Of a DNA stretch of 64,000 bases, positions 32,580 through 45,709 are shown one piece after another. A model generated the notes under the pieces. It did not search any database, was not told the origin of the DNA, and saw only the letters and a list, made by a program, of their open reading frames with translations. The position numbers were made by a program, and so were the translations under genes. Positions within the stretch are counted from its first letter, which is position 1, and each line of letters starts with the position of its first letter. This stretch comes from Geopseudomonas aromaticivorans. GTDB lineage: Bacteria; Pseudomonadota; Gammaproteobacteria; Pseudomonadales; Pseudomonadaceae. The DNA lies in NCBI RefSeq assembly GCF_019097855.1, contig NZ_JAHRGL010000040.1:186001-250000 (forward strand), written 5' to 3'.

Positions 32580-33836
32580 TCAGAGCAGCAGCAGCGCCAG
32601 GCCCAGGCCGAGACCGCCGGCCATCACCGGCACGGTCAGCAGGGCCAGGCGCGGGCCGCCGACGATGGCGATCAGCACGCCCTTGATCAGGCTGTTGCTG
32701 ATGACCGCCAGGGCGATGCCGCGCACGGCCACCTGGGCATCCAGCTCGTGCAGGGCGCTGCGCGACAGTGACAGGGTGATGGCATCGACGTCGGTCAGCC
32801 CCGACAGGATGGCTACCAGGTACACGCCGACAGCGCCCAGCTCGCGGCGGCCGACCTCGACCAGCAGCAGGATTACCGCCAGCAGCACGGCAAAGCGCAG
32901 CGCCGGACCGAGCTCAAAGGGGTTCTTCAGCGGCGGCTCGGCGTTCGCCTTCTGCTCGCCGGTGGCGGCGCGGCGCCACCAGTACAACGCGCCGCCGGCG
33001 TACACCAGCGCGGCGGCGCCCAGCGGCCAGAGCAGTTCGGCCAGCAGACGCGGGTTGATCGCCGCCACCTCCAGCAGCACCCGCGGGAACATCAGCGCCG
33101 AGGTGGCCAGCAGGCCGGCGGCCAGCAGTGAGTGCAGCTCGCGCTGGCTGTGCAGTCGCGCGAGGGTCAGGGTCATGGCGGTGGAGGACACCATGCCGCC
33201 GAGCAGGGCGGTCAGCAGCAGGCCGTGACGGGTGCCGACCAGGCGCATGGCGACGTAGGCCGCGAAGCCCAGCCCGGCGATCAGCACCACCATCCACCAG
33301 GTGGCGTAGGGGTTGAACACCTGCCAGGGGCCGTAGCCCTGGTCGGGCAGCGCCGGCAGCAGCACCAGCGAGATGAACAGCAGCTTCAGCGCGCCGGACA
33401 GTTCGGCCGCGGTGAGGCGCTTGAGCGCGCTGTGCATCGGTTCCTTGAGGCTGAGCAACAGGGCCACCACCACCGCACAGCCGCCCGCCAGCAGGCGGCT
33501 GTGGGCCAGGGCCAGGCTGCCGAGGAGGAAGGTCAGCAGCAGGGCCATCTCGCTGGTCAGGCCGGGGTCGTCATCGTGCTTCTGGTCGATGAGGTAGGCG
33601 GTGGTCACCAGCACGGCCACCGCCAGCAGCAGGCCGAGCCAGGCCAGGGGGCCAAAATGGCCAGCGAGCAGCGTGCCGAGGCCGCCGAGCAGGCCGACCA
33701 GGCCGAAGGTGCGGATGCCTGCGGATAGGCGGGTATCGAGGATTTCGCGCGCGCTCCAGCCGCGCTCGGCACCGATCAGCAGGCCGATGGCCAAGGCGCT
33801 GGCCAGGTCCAGCCAAGTGTCGAGGTCGGGAGTCAT
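32580..33836 (-). CDS. MgtC/DUF4010 family membrane protein
   Basis: A 418-residue polytopic membrane protein. The N-terminal half (residues 8-140) is MgtC/SapB-like (ALAIGLLIGAERGW... TRLSAGIRTFGLVGLLGGLGTL). The C-terminal half is DUF4010 (GLTDVDAITLSLSR near residue 350). At least ten hydrophobic segments are visible. Family members of this long type are uncharacterised; MgtC proper inhibits the F-ATPase and aids growth in low Mg2+, but that cannot be transferred here. ATG 33836 has AAAGGA upstream; a TTG at 33842 is less likely. Confidence 0.88.
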   Translation of the reverse strand: MTPDLDTWLDLASALAIGLLIGAERGWSAREILDTRLSAGIRTFGLVGLLGGLGTLLAGHFGPLAWLGLLLAVAVLVTTAYLIDQKHDDDPGLTSEMALLLTFLLGSLALAHSRLLAGGCAVVVALLLSLKEPMHSALKRLTAAELSGALKLLFISLVLLPALPDQGYGPWQVFNPYATWWMVVLIAGLGFAAYVAMRLVGTRHGLLLTALLGGMVSSTAMTLTLARLHSQRELHSLLAAGLLATSALMFPRVLLEVAAINPRLLAELLWPLGAAALVYAGGALYWWRRAATGEQKANAEPPLKNPFELGPALRFAVLLAVILLLVEVGRRELGAVGVYLVAILSGLTDVDAITLSLSRSALHELDAQVAVRGIALAVISNSLIKGVLIAIVGGPRLALLTVPVMAGGLGLGLALLLL

Positions 33837-33920
33837 GGGCAATCCTTTGGGCAGGCCGATACAGCCAGTCTAACAGGCCGTCGCCAGCCCCGGCCGCCGC
33901 GCGGGGCGGCCGGGACTCCC

Positions 33921-36900
33921 TCAGCGCAGATTCAGGTGGCGGCTGATCAGCGCGCGCAGGGCGGCCGGCTTGACCGGTTTGCTCAGGTAGTCGAGACCGC
34001 CGGCATGCACCTCGGCGATCAGCTCGGCACGCCCGTCGGCGCTGATCACCACGCCGGGCACCGGCTGGCCGAGGCGCGCGCGCAGCCAGCCCATCAGAGC
34101 CAGGCCGGTCTCGCCACCATCCAGGTGATAGTCAACGAGGACCAGTTCCGGCGTGCTGCCGCCGTCGAGCAGGGCGGCGCACTCCTCGCGGGTGCGCGCG
34201 GTCTGTACCTGGCAGCCCCAGCGGGTCAGCAGGCTGCGCATGCCGGTAAGGATGCTGTCCTCGTTGTCGATACACCAGACCTGGGCGCCGTTCATGACCT
34301 GTCCGGCGGTCGTCTGCAGGCGCTGGGGCGCTTGCAGGGCACGGCCGCAGGCCAGCGGCACGCGTACGCTGAACACGCTGCCCTTGCCCGGCCAGGAGCG
34401 CACCTCGAGCTTGTGCTCGAGCACCCGGCACAGGCCGTCGGCGATCGCCAGGCCGAGACCCAGGCCCTTTTCCGCGCGGGTCTGGTGGCTGTCGAGGCGC
34501 TTGAACTCCTCGAAGATCACCTCGAGCTTGTCCGCCGGAATGCCGGGGCCGCGGTCCCAGACTTCCAGGCGCAGGTGCTGGCCATCGCGGCGCATGCCCA
34601 GCAGTACCTTGCCCTTGGCGTAGCGGAAGGCATTGGTCAGGAAGTTCTGCAGCACCCGGCGCAGCAGCTTGATGTCGCTGTCGATGCTCAGCTTGCTGGC
34701 GCGGATGCGCAGGTCGATGCCCTGTTCCTGGGCGAGGGCGCGGAACTCCACGCCGAGGGCGTCGTACAGGGTGGACAGGGCGAAGGTGCTGCGCTCCGGG
34801 GTGAAGCGGCCGCCCTCCAGGCGCGAGATGTCCAGCAGGTCGGCGATCAGGTCCTCGGCCGAGCGCAGCGAGGAGTCCAGGTGGTGCACCAGCTCCTGCA
34901 CCTCGACCGGCAACGCCTCCTGGTGGGCGAGGGCGGCGGAGAACAGCCGCGCGGCATTCAGCGGCTGCATCAGGTCGTGGCTGACCGCGGCGAGGAAACG
35001 GCTTTTCGACTGGTTGGCGCTTTCCGCGCGCGCCTTGGCCTCGGACAGCTGCTCGTTGAGTGCGGACAGTTCCTGGGTGCGTTCGGCAACGCGCTGCTCA
35101 AGGCTCTCGTTGGCCTCCTTGAGGGCGTCCTCGGCCTGGCGGTGGGCGGTGATGTCGGTGAACGACATGACGAAGCCGCCGCCGGGCATCGGGTTGCCGA
35201 TCAGCTCGATCACCCGGCCATTGGGGAAGATGCGCTCGGAGGTGTGCGGAGTGCCCTGGCGCATCCAGTACAGGCGCTTGGCCACGTGGAGGTCCGGATC
35301 GCCCTTGCCGCACAGGCCGCGCTCGGCGTTGTAGCGGATGATGTCGGAGATCGGCCGGCCGACACTGATCAGTCCCTCGGGGTACTCGAACAGTTCGAGA
35401 TAGCGGCGGTTCCAGGCCACCAGGCGCAGCGACTGGTCGGCCACGCTGATGCCCTGGGTGATGTTCTCAATCGCGCCCTGCAGCAGGGCACGGTTGAACT
35501 GCAGGACTTCCGAGGCCTCGTCGACGATGCGCACCACGTCCTCGACCTGCATGTCGCGGCCTTCGATGGTGGCCTTGACCACCGCGCGCGCCGAGGAGGC
35601 GCCGAGCACGCCGGCCAGCAGGCGCTCGGTGTGGGCAATCCACTCGCTGCTGGCGGTCTGGTTCGGACTGAAGCCCTGGCCCTGCCGGTAGGCGAAGCGG
35701 ATGAAGCTCTGCCGCGCGCGCTCCTCGCCGACGAAGCGGCCGGCCAGGGTCAGCAGGTCCTGCACCTGCACCGCCAGCAACAGGCGCGGGCTGGGGCGGA
35801 CCGAAGCCTCCTGGCCGACGAAGCGGCTGGCCTGCCAGTGCTCGGACACCCGGGTGCGCGACAGCCAGGACACCAGGGCGAACACCACGAAGTTGCCGGT
35901 CAGCGACAGCAGGGCGCCCTGGGTCAGCGCATCCATGGGCATGCCCAGCGGATTGCTGGCCAGCCAGCGCTGGCCGGGAAACAGGTCCGGCGACCAGCCC
36001 ATGCCCGCGGCCACCAGGGGCAGCAGCAGGGTGTAGCACCACAGCAGCGCGCCGACCGCCAGGCCGGCGAACACGCCGCGGCTGTTGGCCTGGCGCCAGT
36101 ACAGCGCCCCGAACATCGCCGGGCCGAGCTGGGTGATAGCGGCGAAGGCGATCTGGCCGATGCCGGCCAGGCTGATGTTCGGCCCCATCATCCGGTAGAT
36201 CACGTAGGCCAGCAGCAGCAGGGCGATGATGGCGATGCGGCGCACCGACAGCAGCCAGTGGCGAAACTCCTCGAACGGCCGTTCGGCGCTATGCCGGCGC
36301 AGCAGCCAGGGAAGCAGCATGTCGTTGGAGATCATAGTCGACAGCGCCACGCTGGCGACGATGACCATGCCGGTGGCGGCCGAGGCGCCGCCGATGAAGG
36401 CCAGCAGGGCCAGCGCCGGGTGGGCTTCGGCCAGCGGCAGGCTGATCACGAAGGAGTCCGGCTCCACCCCGGCGGGCAGCAGCAGCTGGCCGGCCAGGGC
36501 GATGGGGATGACGAACAGAGCGGCCAGTGCGAGGTACAGCGGGAACACCCAGCGCGCCACGTTGAGGTCGCGCGGCTCAATGTTCTCCACCACGGTAACG
36601 TGGAACTGCCGCGGCAGGCAGATGATCGCCATCATCGCCACGCCGGTCTGCACCAGCATGGCCGGCCAGTCGACCGGTTGCTGCCAGTAGTCCTGCAGCT
36701 TCGGCGCCGCCTGCGCCCTGGCCAGCAGGTCGTCGAAGCCGTCGAACAGCCCCCAGGTGACGAACACGCCGACGGCGAGAAAGGCCAGCAGCTTGACCAG
36801 CGACTCGAAGGCCACCGCCATGACCATGCCGCGGTGATGCTCGGTGGCGTCCAGGTTGCGCGTGCCGAACAGGATGGTGAACAGGGCGAGGATCAGCGAC

Positions 36901-37403
36901 ACGATCAGCGCCGTGTCCTGGGCGCTGATGCCGTTGGCGTCGGCGCGGGCACCAGTTAGCAGGTTGACGCCGAGGACGATGCCCTTGAGCTGCAGGGCGA
37001 TGTAGGGCAGCACGCCGACCAGGCAGATCAGCGCCACGACGATGGCCAGTGGCCGCGACTTGCCGTAGCGCGCGGAAATGAAGTCGGCGATCGAGGTGAT
37101 GTTCTCCTGCTTGCTGATCAGGATCATCTTGGCCAGCATCTGCGGCATGATCAGCAGCAGCAGCAGCGGGCCGAGGTAGATCGGCAGGAACGCCCAGAGC
37201 TGGCCGGCCGCCTGGCCGACCGAGCCGAAGAAGGTCCAGCTGGAGCAGTACACCGCCAGCGACAGGCTGTAGACCCAGGCGCGCAGGCGCGGGCGTTGCG
37301 GACGGGGGCTGGTCTGGCGGCGGTCGCCATAGAAGGCGATGGCGAACAGGACGGCCATGTAGGAAAGGGCGACCGCGGTGATCAGCCCGCTGGACAGCGA
37401 CAT
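33921..37403 (-). CDS. Hybrid sensor histidine kinase with a sodium:solute symporter domain
   Basis: An 1160-residue inner-membrane hybrid kinase. Residues 1-510 resemble the sodium:solute symporter (SSF) fold with many membrane segments (VYCSSWTFFGSVGQAAG, SIADFISARYGKSR). A PAS_7-type PAS follows (about 640-765, AIENITQGISVADQSLRLVAWN), then a coiled coil. HisKA has phospho-accepting H809 (AAVSHDLMQPLNAARLF). HATPase_c follows (VLQNFLTNAFRY, WDRGPGIPA, GLGLGLAI), and a C-terminal receiver carries D1091 (LVDYHLD) and LSKPVKP. CbrA has the same SSF-kinase plan but usually no receiver, so this is closer to the P. aeruginosa PA3271 type. RBS CGGAG decides ATG 37403. The response partner is not adjacent. 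Confidence 0.93.
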   Translation of the reverse strand: MSLSSGLITAVALSYMAVLFAIAFYGDRRQTSPRPQRPRLRAWVYSLSLAVYCSSWTFFGSVGQAAGQLWAFLPIYLGPLLLLLIMPQMLAKMILISKQENITSIADFISARYGKSRPLAIVVALICLVGVLPYIALQLKGIVLGVNLLTGARADANGISAQDTALIVSLILALFTILFGTRNLDATEHHRGMVMAVAFESLVKLLAFLAVGVFVTWGLFDGFDDLLARAQAAPKLQDYWQQPVDWPAMLVQTGVAMMAIICLPRQFHVTVVENIEPRDLNVARWVFPLYLALAALFVIPIALAGQLLLPAGVEPDSFVISLPLAEAHPALALLAFIGGASAATGMVIVASVALSTMISNDMLLPWLLRRHSAERPFEEFRHWLLSVRRIAIIALLLLAYVIYRMMGPNISLAGIGQIAFAAITQLGPAMFGALYWRQANSRGVFAGLAVGALLWCYTLLLPLVAAGMGWSPDLFPGQRWLASNPLGMPMDALTQGALLSLTGNFVVFALVSWLSRTRVSEHWQASRFVGQEASVRPSPRLLLAVQVQDLLTLAGRFVGEERARQSFIRFAYRQGQGFSPNQTASSEWIAHTERLLAGVLGASSARAVVKATIEGRDMQVEDVVRIVDEASEVLQFNRALLQGAIENITQGISVADQSLRLVAWNRRYLELFEYPEGLISVGRPISDIIRYNAERGLCGKGDPDLHVAKRLYWMRQGTPHTSERIFPNGRVIELIGNPMPGGGFVMSFTDITAHRQAEDALKEANESLEQRVAERTQELSALNEQLSEAKARAESANQSKSRFLAAVSHDLMQPLNAARLFSAALAHQEALPVEVQELVHHLDSSLRSAEDLIADLLDISRLEGGRFTPERSTFALSTLYDALGVEFRALAQEQGIDLRIRASKLSIDSDIKLLRRVLQNFLTNAFRYAKGKVLLGMRRDGQHLRLEVWDRGPGIPADKLEVIFEEFKRLDSHQTRAEKGLGLGLAIADGLCRVLEHKLEVRSWPGKGSVFSVRVPLACGRALQAPQRLQTTAGQVMNGAQVWCIDNEDSILTGMRSLLTRWGCQVQTARTREECAALLDGGSTPELVLVDYHLDGGETGLALMGWLRARLGQPVPGVVISADGRAELIAEVHAGGLDYLSKPVKPAALRALISRHLNLR

Positions 37404-37415
37404 GAGAACTCCGGC

Positions 37416-37444
37416 ATTTTAGAATCGGCAGAGTTTCGCACCAA
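37416..37444 (-). promoter_or_regulatory. Likely promoter of the hybrid kinase gene
   Basis: On the minus strand: -35 TTGGTG (37439-37444), 17-bp spacer, -10 TAAAAT (37416-37421), 12 bases before the ATG. The leader would be very short, so the gene's RBS lies right at the transcript start. Confidence 0.45.
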
Positions 37445-37623
37445 TGCGGGTCGTCGTCAGGTTCTTGCGACCAAGGTCGTGGGCGGCGGGCAAGCGCTCT
37501 GCCATGCGGGTTGCAGGCGTGCGGCCGGCGAGCGGGTGGAACGAGGGGACGGAAGGGCGCCGTTGCCGCGGGCGTCAGCGCTGCAGAGAGGGGCGGGCGT
37601 CGCGGCAGACGCCCGCCGCGGGG

Positions 37624-38364
37624 TCACTGGGCGTCGAAGGCCTGGCCGTTGACGCCGGTGCTGTCCGGGCCCATCAGATACAGGTAGACCGGCATGATCT
37701 CTTCCGGCGCCGGATTCTGCTGCGGATTCTCCCCCGGATAGGCCTGGGCGCGCATGCTGGTGCGGGTGGCGCCGGGGTTGACGCTGTTGGCGCGCACCGA
37801 GCTGATGCCGTCGACCTCGTCGGCGAGCACCTGCATGATGCCTTCGGTGGCGAACTTGGACACCGCGTAGGCGCCCCAGTAGGCGCGGCCTTTGCGGCCG
37901 ACGCTGCTCGAGGTGAACACCACCGAGGCGTCGCTGGACAGCTTGAGCAGCGGCAGCAGCACGCTGGTGAGCATGAACACGGCGTTGACGTTGACCTGCA
38001 TGACGCGCATGAAGTTGTCGCCGGAGAACTGCTCGATCGGCGTGCGCGGGCCGAGCAGCGCGGCATTGTGCAGCAGGCCGTCGAGGTGGCCGAACTCGCG
38101 CTCGATGGTGGCGGCGAGGTCGTCGTACTGATGCTGCTGGGCGGTTTCCAGATTGAACGGGAAGATCGCCGGCTGCGGCCCGCCGGCGGCTTCGATCTGG
38201 TCGTAGACCTCTTCCAGGTGCTCGATGGTCTTGCCCAGCAGGATCACCGTGGCGCCATGGGCGGCGAAGGTGCGCGCGGCGGCGGCACCGATGCCACGGC
38301 CGGCACCGGTGACCAGGATCACCCGATCCTTGAGCAGGTCGGGGCGGGCGGAATATTGGAACAT
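37624..38364 (-). CDS. YciK-family short-chain dehydrogenase
   Basis: A 246-residue classical SDR oxidoreductase of the YciK group; the substrate is unknown. The cofactor motif TGAGRGIG is at residues 19-26 (G20-x3-G-x-G). NAG appears as HNAALLG. The catalytic triad is S153/S154, Y166 and K170 (YAVSK). ATG 38364 begins MFQYSARPDLLKDRV, where homology starts. It follows mupP and ubiG on the same strand, as in P. aeruginosa, but a 206-bp gap with a repeat separates it from mupP. Confidence 0.9.
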   Translation of the reverse strand: MFQYSARPDLLKDRVILVTGAGRGIGAAAARTFAAHGATVILLGKTIEHLEEVYDQIEAAGGPQPAIFPFNLETAQQHQYDDLAATIEREFGHLDGLLHNAALLGPRTPIEQFSGDNFMRVMQVNVNAVFMLTSVLLPLLKLSSDASVVFTSSSVGRKGRAYWGAYAVSKFATEGIMQVLADEVDGISSVRANSVNPGATRTSMRAQAYPGENPQQNPAPEEIMPVYLYLMGPDSTGVNGQAFDAQ

Positions 38365-38414
38365 GGGTAGAGCCTCGTTGAATCGAAATCGCGGAACCGG
38401 GGCCGGGCGCAGGC

Positions 38415-38502
38415 TGGGTTGGCCGCTTGCGGCGTAACCCGCCATCGCCACCGGCAGCTGCCGCCTGCGCAGCAAGGGTGGGTTACGCTGCGCCAACCCA
38501 CC
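38415..38502. repeat. Extragenic palindromes between yciK and mupP
   Basis: The left copy is 38415-38443 (TGGGTTGGCC...GTAACCCGCC). The right copy, 38477-38502, is a palindrome (GGTGGGTT...AACCCACC). The two are inverted relative to each other, typical of paired REP units in pseudomonads. Confidence 0.7.
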
Positions 38503-38570
38503 CTGCATTGGCGTCCGAGTGTGGCGCAGGGTCGGGGTGGCCGCCATGCGCCGGAAGTCTTAGAGCCGTC

Positions 38571-39242
38571 TCAGCAGCCGCACAGGGCGCGCTCGAGCAC
38601 GTCACGCAGCTCGCGGGGATGATCGATCACCAGATCGGCGCCCCAGTGGCCGGGATTGTCGTCGGGGTGGATGTAGCCGTAGCGCACCGCCACCGTGCGC
38701 GTGCCGGCGGCACGGCCGGCCGCGATGTCGCGCTCGTCGTCGCCGACGTAGAGCACTTCGCGCGGATCCAGGCCGAGCTGCCGGCAGGCCAGCAGGAGCA
38801 TCTCCGGGTCGGGCTTGCTGCGGCTAACGTGCTCGGGGCAGACCAGCACTGCCGCGCGTTCGGCCAGTTGCAGGTGCTGCATGATCGGCTCGGCATAGTG
38901 CAGCGGCTTGTTGGTCGCCACGCCCCAGCGCAGGCGGGCCTGCTCGAGATCGGCGAGCAGCTCGAGGATGCCGTCGAACGGCCGGGTCAGCACCGCGCAG
39001 TGTTGCTGGTAGCGGGCGAGGAACTCCTGGCGCAGGGGCTCGAACTCGGGATGCTCCGGCGTCAGGCCGAAGGTGCAGGCGACCATGGCCCGTGCGCCGC
39101 CCGAAACCTGGTCGCGGATCCGCTGCGGCTCCAGCGGCGGCAGTTCGCGAGCCGCGCGCATGGCCTGGCACACCGCGATGAAGTCAGGCGCGCTGTCGAC
39201 CAGCGTGCCGTCCATGTCGAACAGAACCGCCCGTAGCCGCAT
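38571..39242 (-). CDS. mupP: N-acetylmuramic acid 6-phosphate phosphatase MupP
   Basis: MupP removes phosphate from MurNAc-6P in the pseudomonad cell-wall recycling route that bypasses MurQ, feeding AmgK/MurU and supporting fosfomycin resistance. It is a 223-residue HAD-superfamily protein: motif [10 protein letters not shown] (nucleophile D9, acid D11), motif II T in GVATNKP, motif III K in SKPDPEM, motif [10 protein letters not shown] assign MupP rather than phosphoglycolate phosphatase (Gph) because of its position beside ubiG, as in P. aeruginosa. ATG 39242 has GAGGAG eight bases upstream; a GTG at 39251 overlapping the ubiG stop has none. Confidence 0.85.
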   Translation of the reverse strand: MRLRAVLFDMDGTLVDSAPDFIAVCQAMRAARELPPLEPQRIRDQVSGGARAMVACTFGLTPEHPEFEPLRQEFLARYQQHCAVLTRPFDGILELLADLEQARLRWGVATNKPLHYAEPIMQHLQLAERAAVLVCPEHVSRSKPDPEMLLLACRQLGLDPREVLYVGDDERDIAAGRAAGTRTVAVRYGYIHPDDNPGHWGADLVIDHPRELRDVLERALCGC

Positions 39243-39247
39243 GCCGC

Positions 39248-39946
39248 TCACTCCTCGCGCAGGGTCTGGATCATGTAGTTGACGTCGACGTCGCTACCCA
39301 GCTTGTAGGTCTTGCTCAGCGGGTTGTAGGTCAGGCCGACGATGTTCTTCACCTCGAGACCGCTGCCGCGGCACCAGGCGCCCAGTTCGGAGGGACGGAT
39401 GAACTTCTTGAAGTCGTGGGTGCCGCGAGGCAGCATCTTCAGCAGGTACTCGGCGCCGACGATGGCCAGCAGGTAGGCCTTGGGATTGCGGTTGATGGTC
39501 GAGAAGAACACCTGGCCGCCGGGCTTGACCAGGCGCTGGCAGGCGGCGATCACCGAGGCCGGGTCGGGCACGTGCTCGAGCATCTCCAGGCAGGTGACCA
39601 CGTCGAACTGGCCGGGCAGCTCCGCGGCCAGCGCCTCGGCGGTGCTCTGCCGGTAATCGACGCTGACCCCGGACTCCAGCTGGTGCAGGCGCGCCACGGC
39701 CAGCGGCGCTTCGCCCATGTCGATGGCGGTGACGGTCGCGCCGCGCAGGGCCATCGACTCGCTGAGGATGCCGCCGCCGCAGCCGACGTCGAGCACGCGC
39801 TTGCCGGCCAGGCCGACGCGCTCGTCGATCCAGTTGACCCGCAGCGGGTTGATCTCGTGCAGCGGCTTGAACTCGCTCTCGCGGTCCCACCAGCGATGGG
39901 CGAGAGCTTCGAATTTGGCGATTTCGGCGTGGTCGACGTTGCTCAT
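39248..39946 (-). CDS. ubiG: Ubiquinone biosynthesis O-methyltransferase UbiG
   Basis: UbiG performs both O-methylation steps of ubiquinone synthesis using SAM. It is 232 residues. Motif [17 protein letters not shown], motif post-I AIDMG, and [16 protein letters not shown] with [15 protein letters not shown] are all present. The C-terminal membrane-association segment ([14 protein letters not shown]) is typical. It lies 5 bases upstream of mupP on the same strand, so the two are likely co-transcribed. Confidence 0.97.
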   Translation of the reverse strand: MSNVDHAEIAKFEALAHRWWDRESEFKPLHEINPLRVNWIDERVGLAGKRVLDVGCGGGILSESMALRGATVTAIDMGEAPLAVARLHQLESGVSVDYRQSTAEALAAELPGQFDVVTCLEMLEHVPDPASVIAACQRLVKPGGQVFFSTINRNPKAYLLAIVGAEYLLKMLPRGTHDFKKFIRPSELGAWCRGSGLEVKNIVGLTYNPLSKTYKLGSDVDVNYMIQTLREE

Positions 39947-40136
39947 GACGTGGTTCCGTTGGCAAGGCTGGAAGCTTCTAACCGCCTATCTTGCCAGTTT
40001 TCGGGCGGCTTGGGGGCGGGCGGCTTGTCGCTGGGGCCGGAGAAGGTCGGTGTCGCGGGATCGAAGACTCGCGCGGCGATCGGCTCCCGATGGCAGGGGC
40101 GCGCCAGCACGCCCGGAGCTGCCGTGGCTGCCCGGG

Positions 40137-41462
40137 TCAGGCCCCGGCGATCCGCGCGCCCCAGGCGCTGGCCTTGTCGCGCAGCTGGTTCTCGTCCATG
40201 CGCGTCAGGCGGCCATCTTCCAGCAGCGCCTTGCCGCCGACCCACAGGTGCTTCACGCAGTCGCGGCCGCTGGCGTAGATCAGTTGCGAGACCGGGTCGT
40301 AGACCGGCTGCTGGGCCAGGCCGCTGAGATCGAAGGCCACCAGGTCGGCGCTCTTGCCGGCCTCCAGCGAGCCGCAGTCGTCGTCGATGCCCAGCGCGCG
40401 GGCGCCGTTGAGGGTGGCCATGCGCAGGGCGCGGTGGGCGTCCAGTGCGGTGGCCGAGCCGGCCACCGCCTTGGCCAGCAGGGCGGCGGTGCGGGTTTCG
40501 CCGAGCAGGTCGAGGTCGTTGTTGCTCGCCGCACCGTCGGTGCCGATGGCGACGTTGACCCCGGCCTGCCACAGGCGCTCCACCGGGCAGAAGCCGCTGG
40601 CCAGCTTGAGGTTGGACTCGGGGCAGTGGATCACGCTGCTGTTGTGCTGCACCAGCAGCGCCAGGTCGGCGTCGTCGACCTGGGTCATGTGCACCGCCTG
40701 GAAGCGCGGGCCGAGCAGACCGAGGCGCGCCAGGCGGGCCAGCGGCCGCTCGCCGGACAGCTCGAGAGCCTGCTGCACCTCATGGGCGGTTTCGTGCACG
40801 TGCATGTGGATGCCGGCATCCAGCTGCTCGGCCAGCACGCGCACGCGCTCCAGGCGGTCGTCGCTGACCGTGTAGGGTGCGTGCGGGCCGAAGGCGACCT
40901 TGATCCGCGGGTGGTGGCGCAGGTCGGCGAACAGCTCGAGGCCGCGGCGCAGTGCCTCGTCGGTATCGTGCGCGCCGGGTACCGGGAAGTTCAGCACCGG
41001 GATGGTGATCTGCGCGCGCACGCCGCTGGCGTGCACCACTTCGCTGGCCACCTCGGGGAAGAAGTACATGTCGGAGAAGGCGCTGATGCCACCCTTGATC
41101 TGCTCGGCGATGGCCAGCTCGCTGCCGTCGCGGACGAAGTCGGCGCTCACCCACTTGGCCTCGGCCGGCCAGATGTGTTCCTGCAGCCAGGTCATCAGCG
41201 GCAGGTCGTCGGCGAGACCGCGGAACAGGCTCATCGCCGCGTGGCCGTGGGCGTTGACCAGTCCGGGGGCGAGCAGCATGCCCGGCAGTTCGCGGCGCTC
41301 GCGGGCGGCCATGGCCAGCGCCTGCTGGCGTGGGGCGAGCAGGGCGATGCGGCCGTCGCGGATGCCCAGCGCGTGGTCGCGCAGCACCACCCCGGCCGGT
41401 TCCACCGGGACTATCCATTCGGGGAGCAGGAGCAGGTCCAGGGGGGCGGTGGTGCTGGGCAT
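40137..41462 (-). CDS. 5'-Methylthioadenosine deaminase (TRZ/ATZ hydrolase family)
   Basis: A 441-residue metal-dependent amidohydrolase. In P. aeruginosa the gene at this place (PA3170) encodes methylthioadenosine deaminase, making methylthioinosine, so the same role is likely here. Metal ligands are visible: HGH ([11 protein letters not shown]), a third His in [10 protein letters not shown] and the [14 protein letters not shown] aspartate motif. It starts [21 protein letters not shown]. It is divergent from mtnA, which acts later in the same salvage route, with a shared 132-bp control region. Confidence 0.9.
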   Translation of the reverse strand: MPSTTAPLDLLLLPEWIVPVEPAGVVLRDHALGIRDGRIALLAPRQQALAMAARERRELPGMLLAPGLVNAHGHAAMSLFRGLADDLPLMTWLQEHIWPAEAKWVSADFVRDGSELAIAEQIKGGISAFSDMYFFPEVASEVVHASGVRAQITIPVLNFPVPGAHDTDEALRRGLELFADLRHHPRIKVAFGPHAPYTVSDDRLERVRVLAEQLDAGIHMHVHETAHEVQQALELSGERPLARLARLGLLGPRFQAVHMTQVDDADLALLVQHNSSVIHCPESNLKLASGFCPVERLWQAGVNVAIGTDGAASNNDLDLLGETRTAALLAKAVAGSATALDAHRALRMATLNGARALGIDDDCGSLEAGKSADLVAFDLSGLAQQPVYDPVSQLIYASGRDCVKHLWVGGKALLEDGRLTRMDENQLRDKASAWGARIAGA

Positions 41463-41552
41463 GTACGGGGCTTCCGTTCGGGCGGTTCGAAGGCCTGCGA
41501 GTGTAGCCGCTGGCGGGGCGCTCTTGAAGCGGCTGCGCGGCTCGGCAAGGGG

Positions 41553-41558
41553 TATACT
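41553..41558 (+). promoter_or_regulatory. Putative -10 of mtnA
   Basis: TATACT, 36 bases before the mtnA ATG; the -35 region is weak. The divergent MTA deaminase promoter must lie in the same 132 bp but I could not identify it. Confidence 0.4.
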
Positions 41559-41594
41559 CGGCGGCTTTTTCAGGAATCCAAGAGGTAGTCCCAC

Positions 41595-42671
<1,077 letters not shown>

Positions 42672-42856
42672 GCGCCGGGCGGCACGGCACCGGTTGACGG
42701 CGTCACAGCCCGGGCCGAGGCGCCGGACTGCCATGTGCCGGGGCAGGCGGTTGTGATAAGCTCCGGCGGTTTATAGAGGCCCGCAAGGGCCTTCCGGATC
42801 GCGCGTTCGGGCTGCCTCTGGCAGTCCGCGCCTAGAACTAAGGAACCAGGCTTCTC

Positions 42857-45619
<2,763 letters not shown>

Positions 45620-45709
45620 GCCATCGCAGGCGGGATGCGTCCCGCCTGCCGTCGCAGCAAGATCGGCGAAGGACGTATGGCGTCCCTCGCCCAACAACTG
45701 AGAGTGGAT

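Noticed and set aside
33936-36959. 1007-residue plus-strand open frame
   Set aside because: It is antisense to the hybrid kinase, whose catalytic motifs are intact in order; the antisense product is Gln/Ala/His-rich without domains.
38571-39242. Phosphoglycolate phosphatase (Gph) identity
   Set aside because: The HAD motifs alone do not distinguish the two, but the ubiG-yciK context matches MupP, so Gph is kept only as an alternative.
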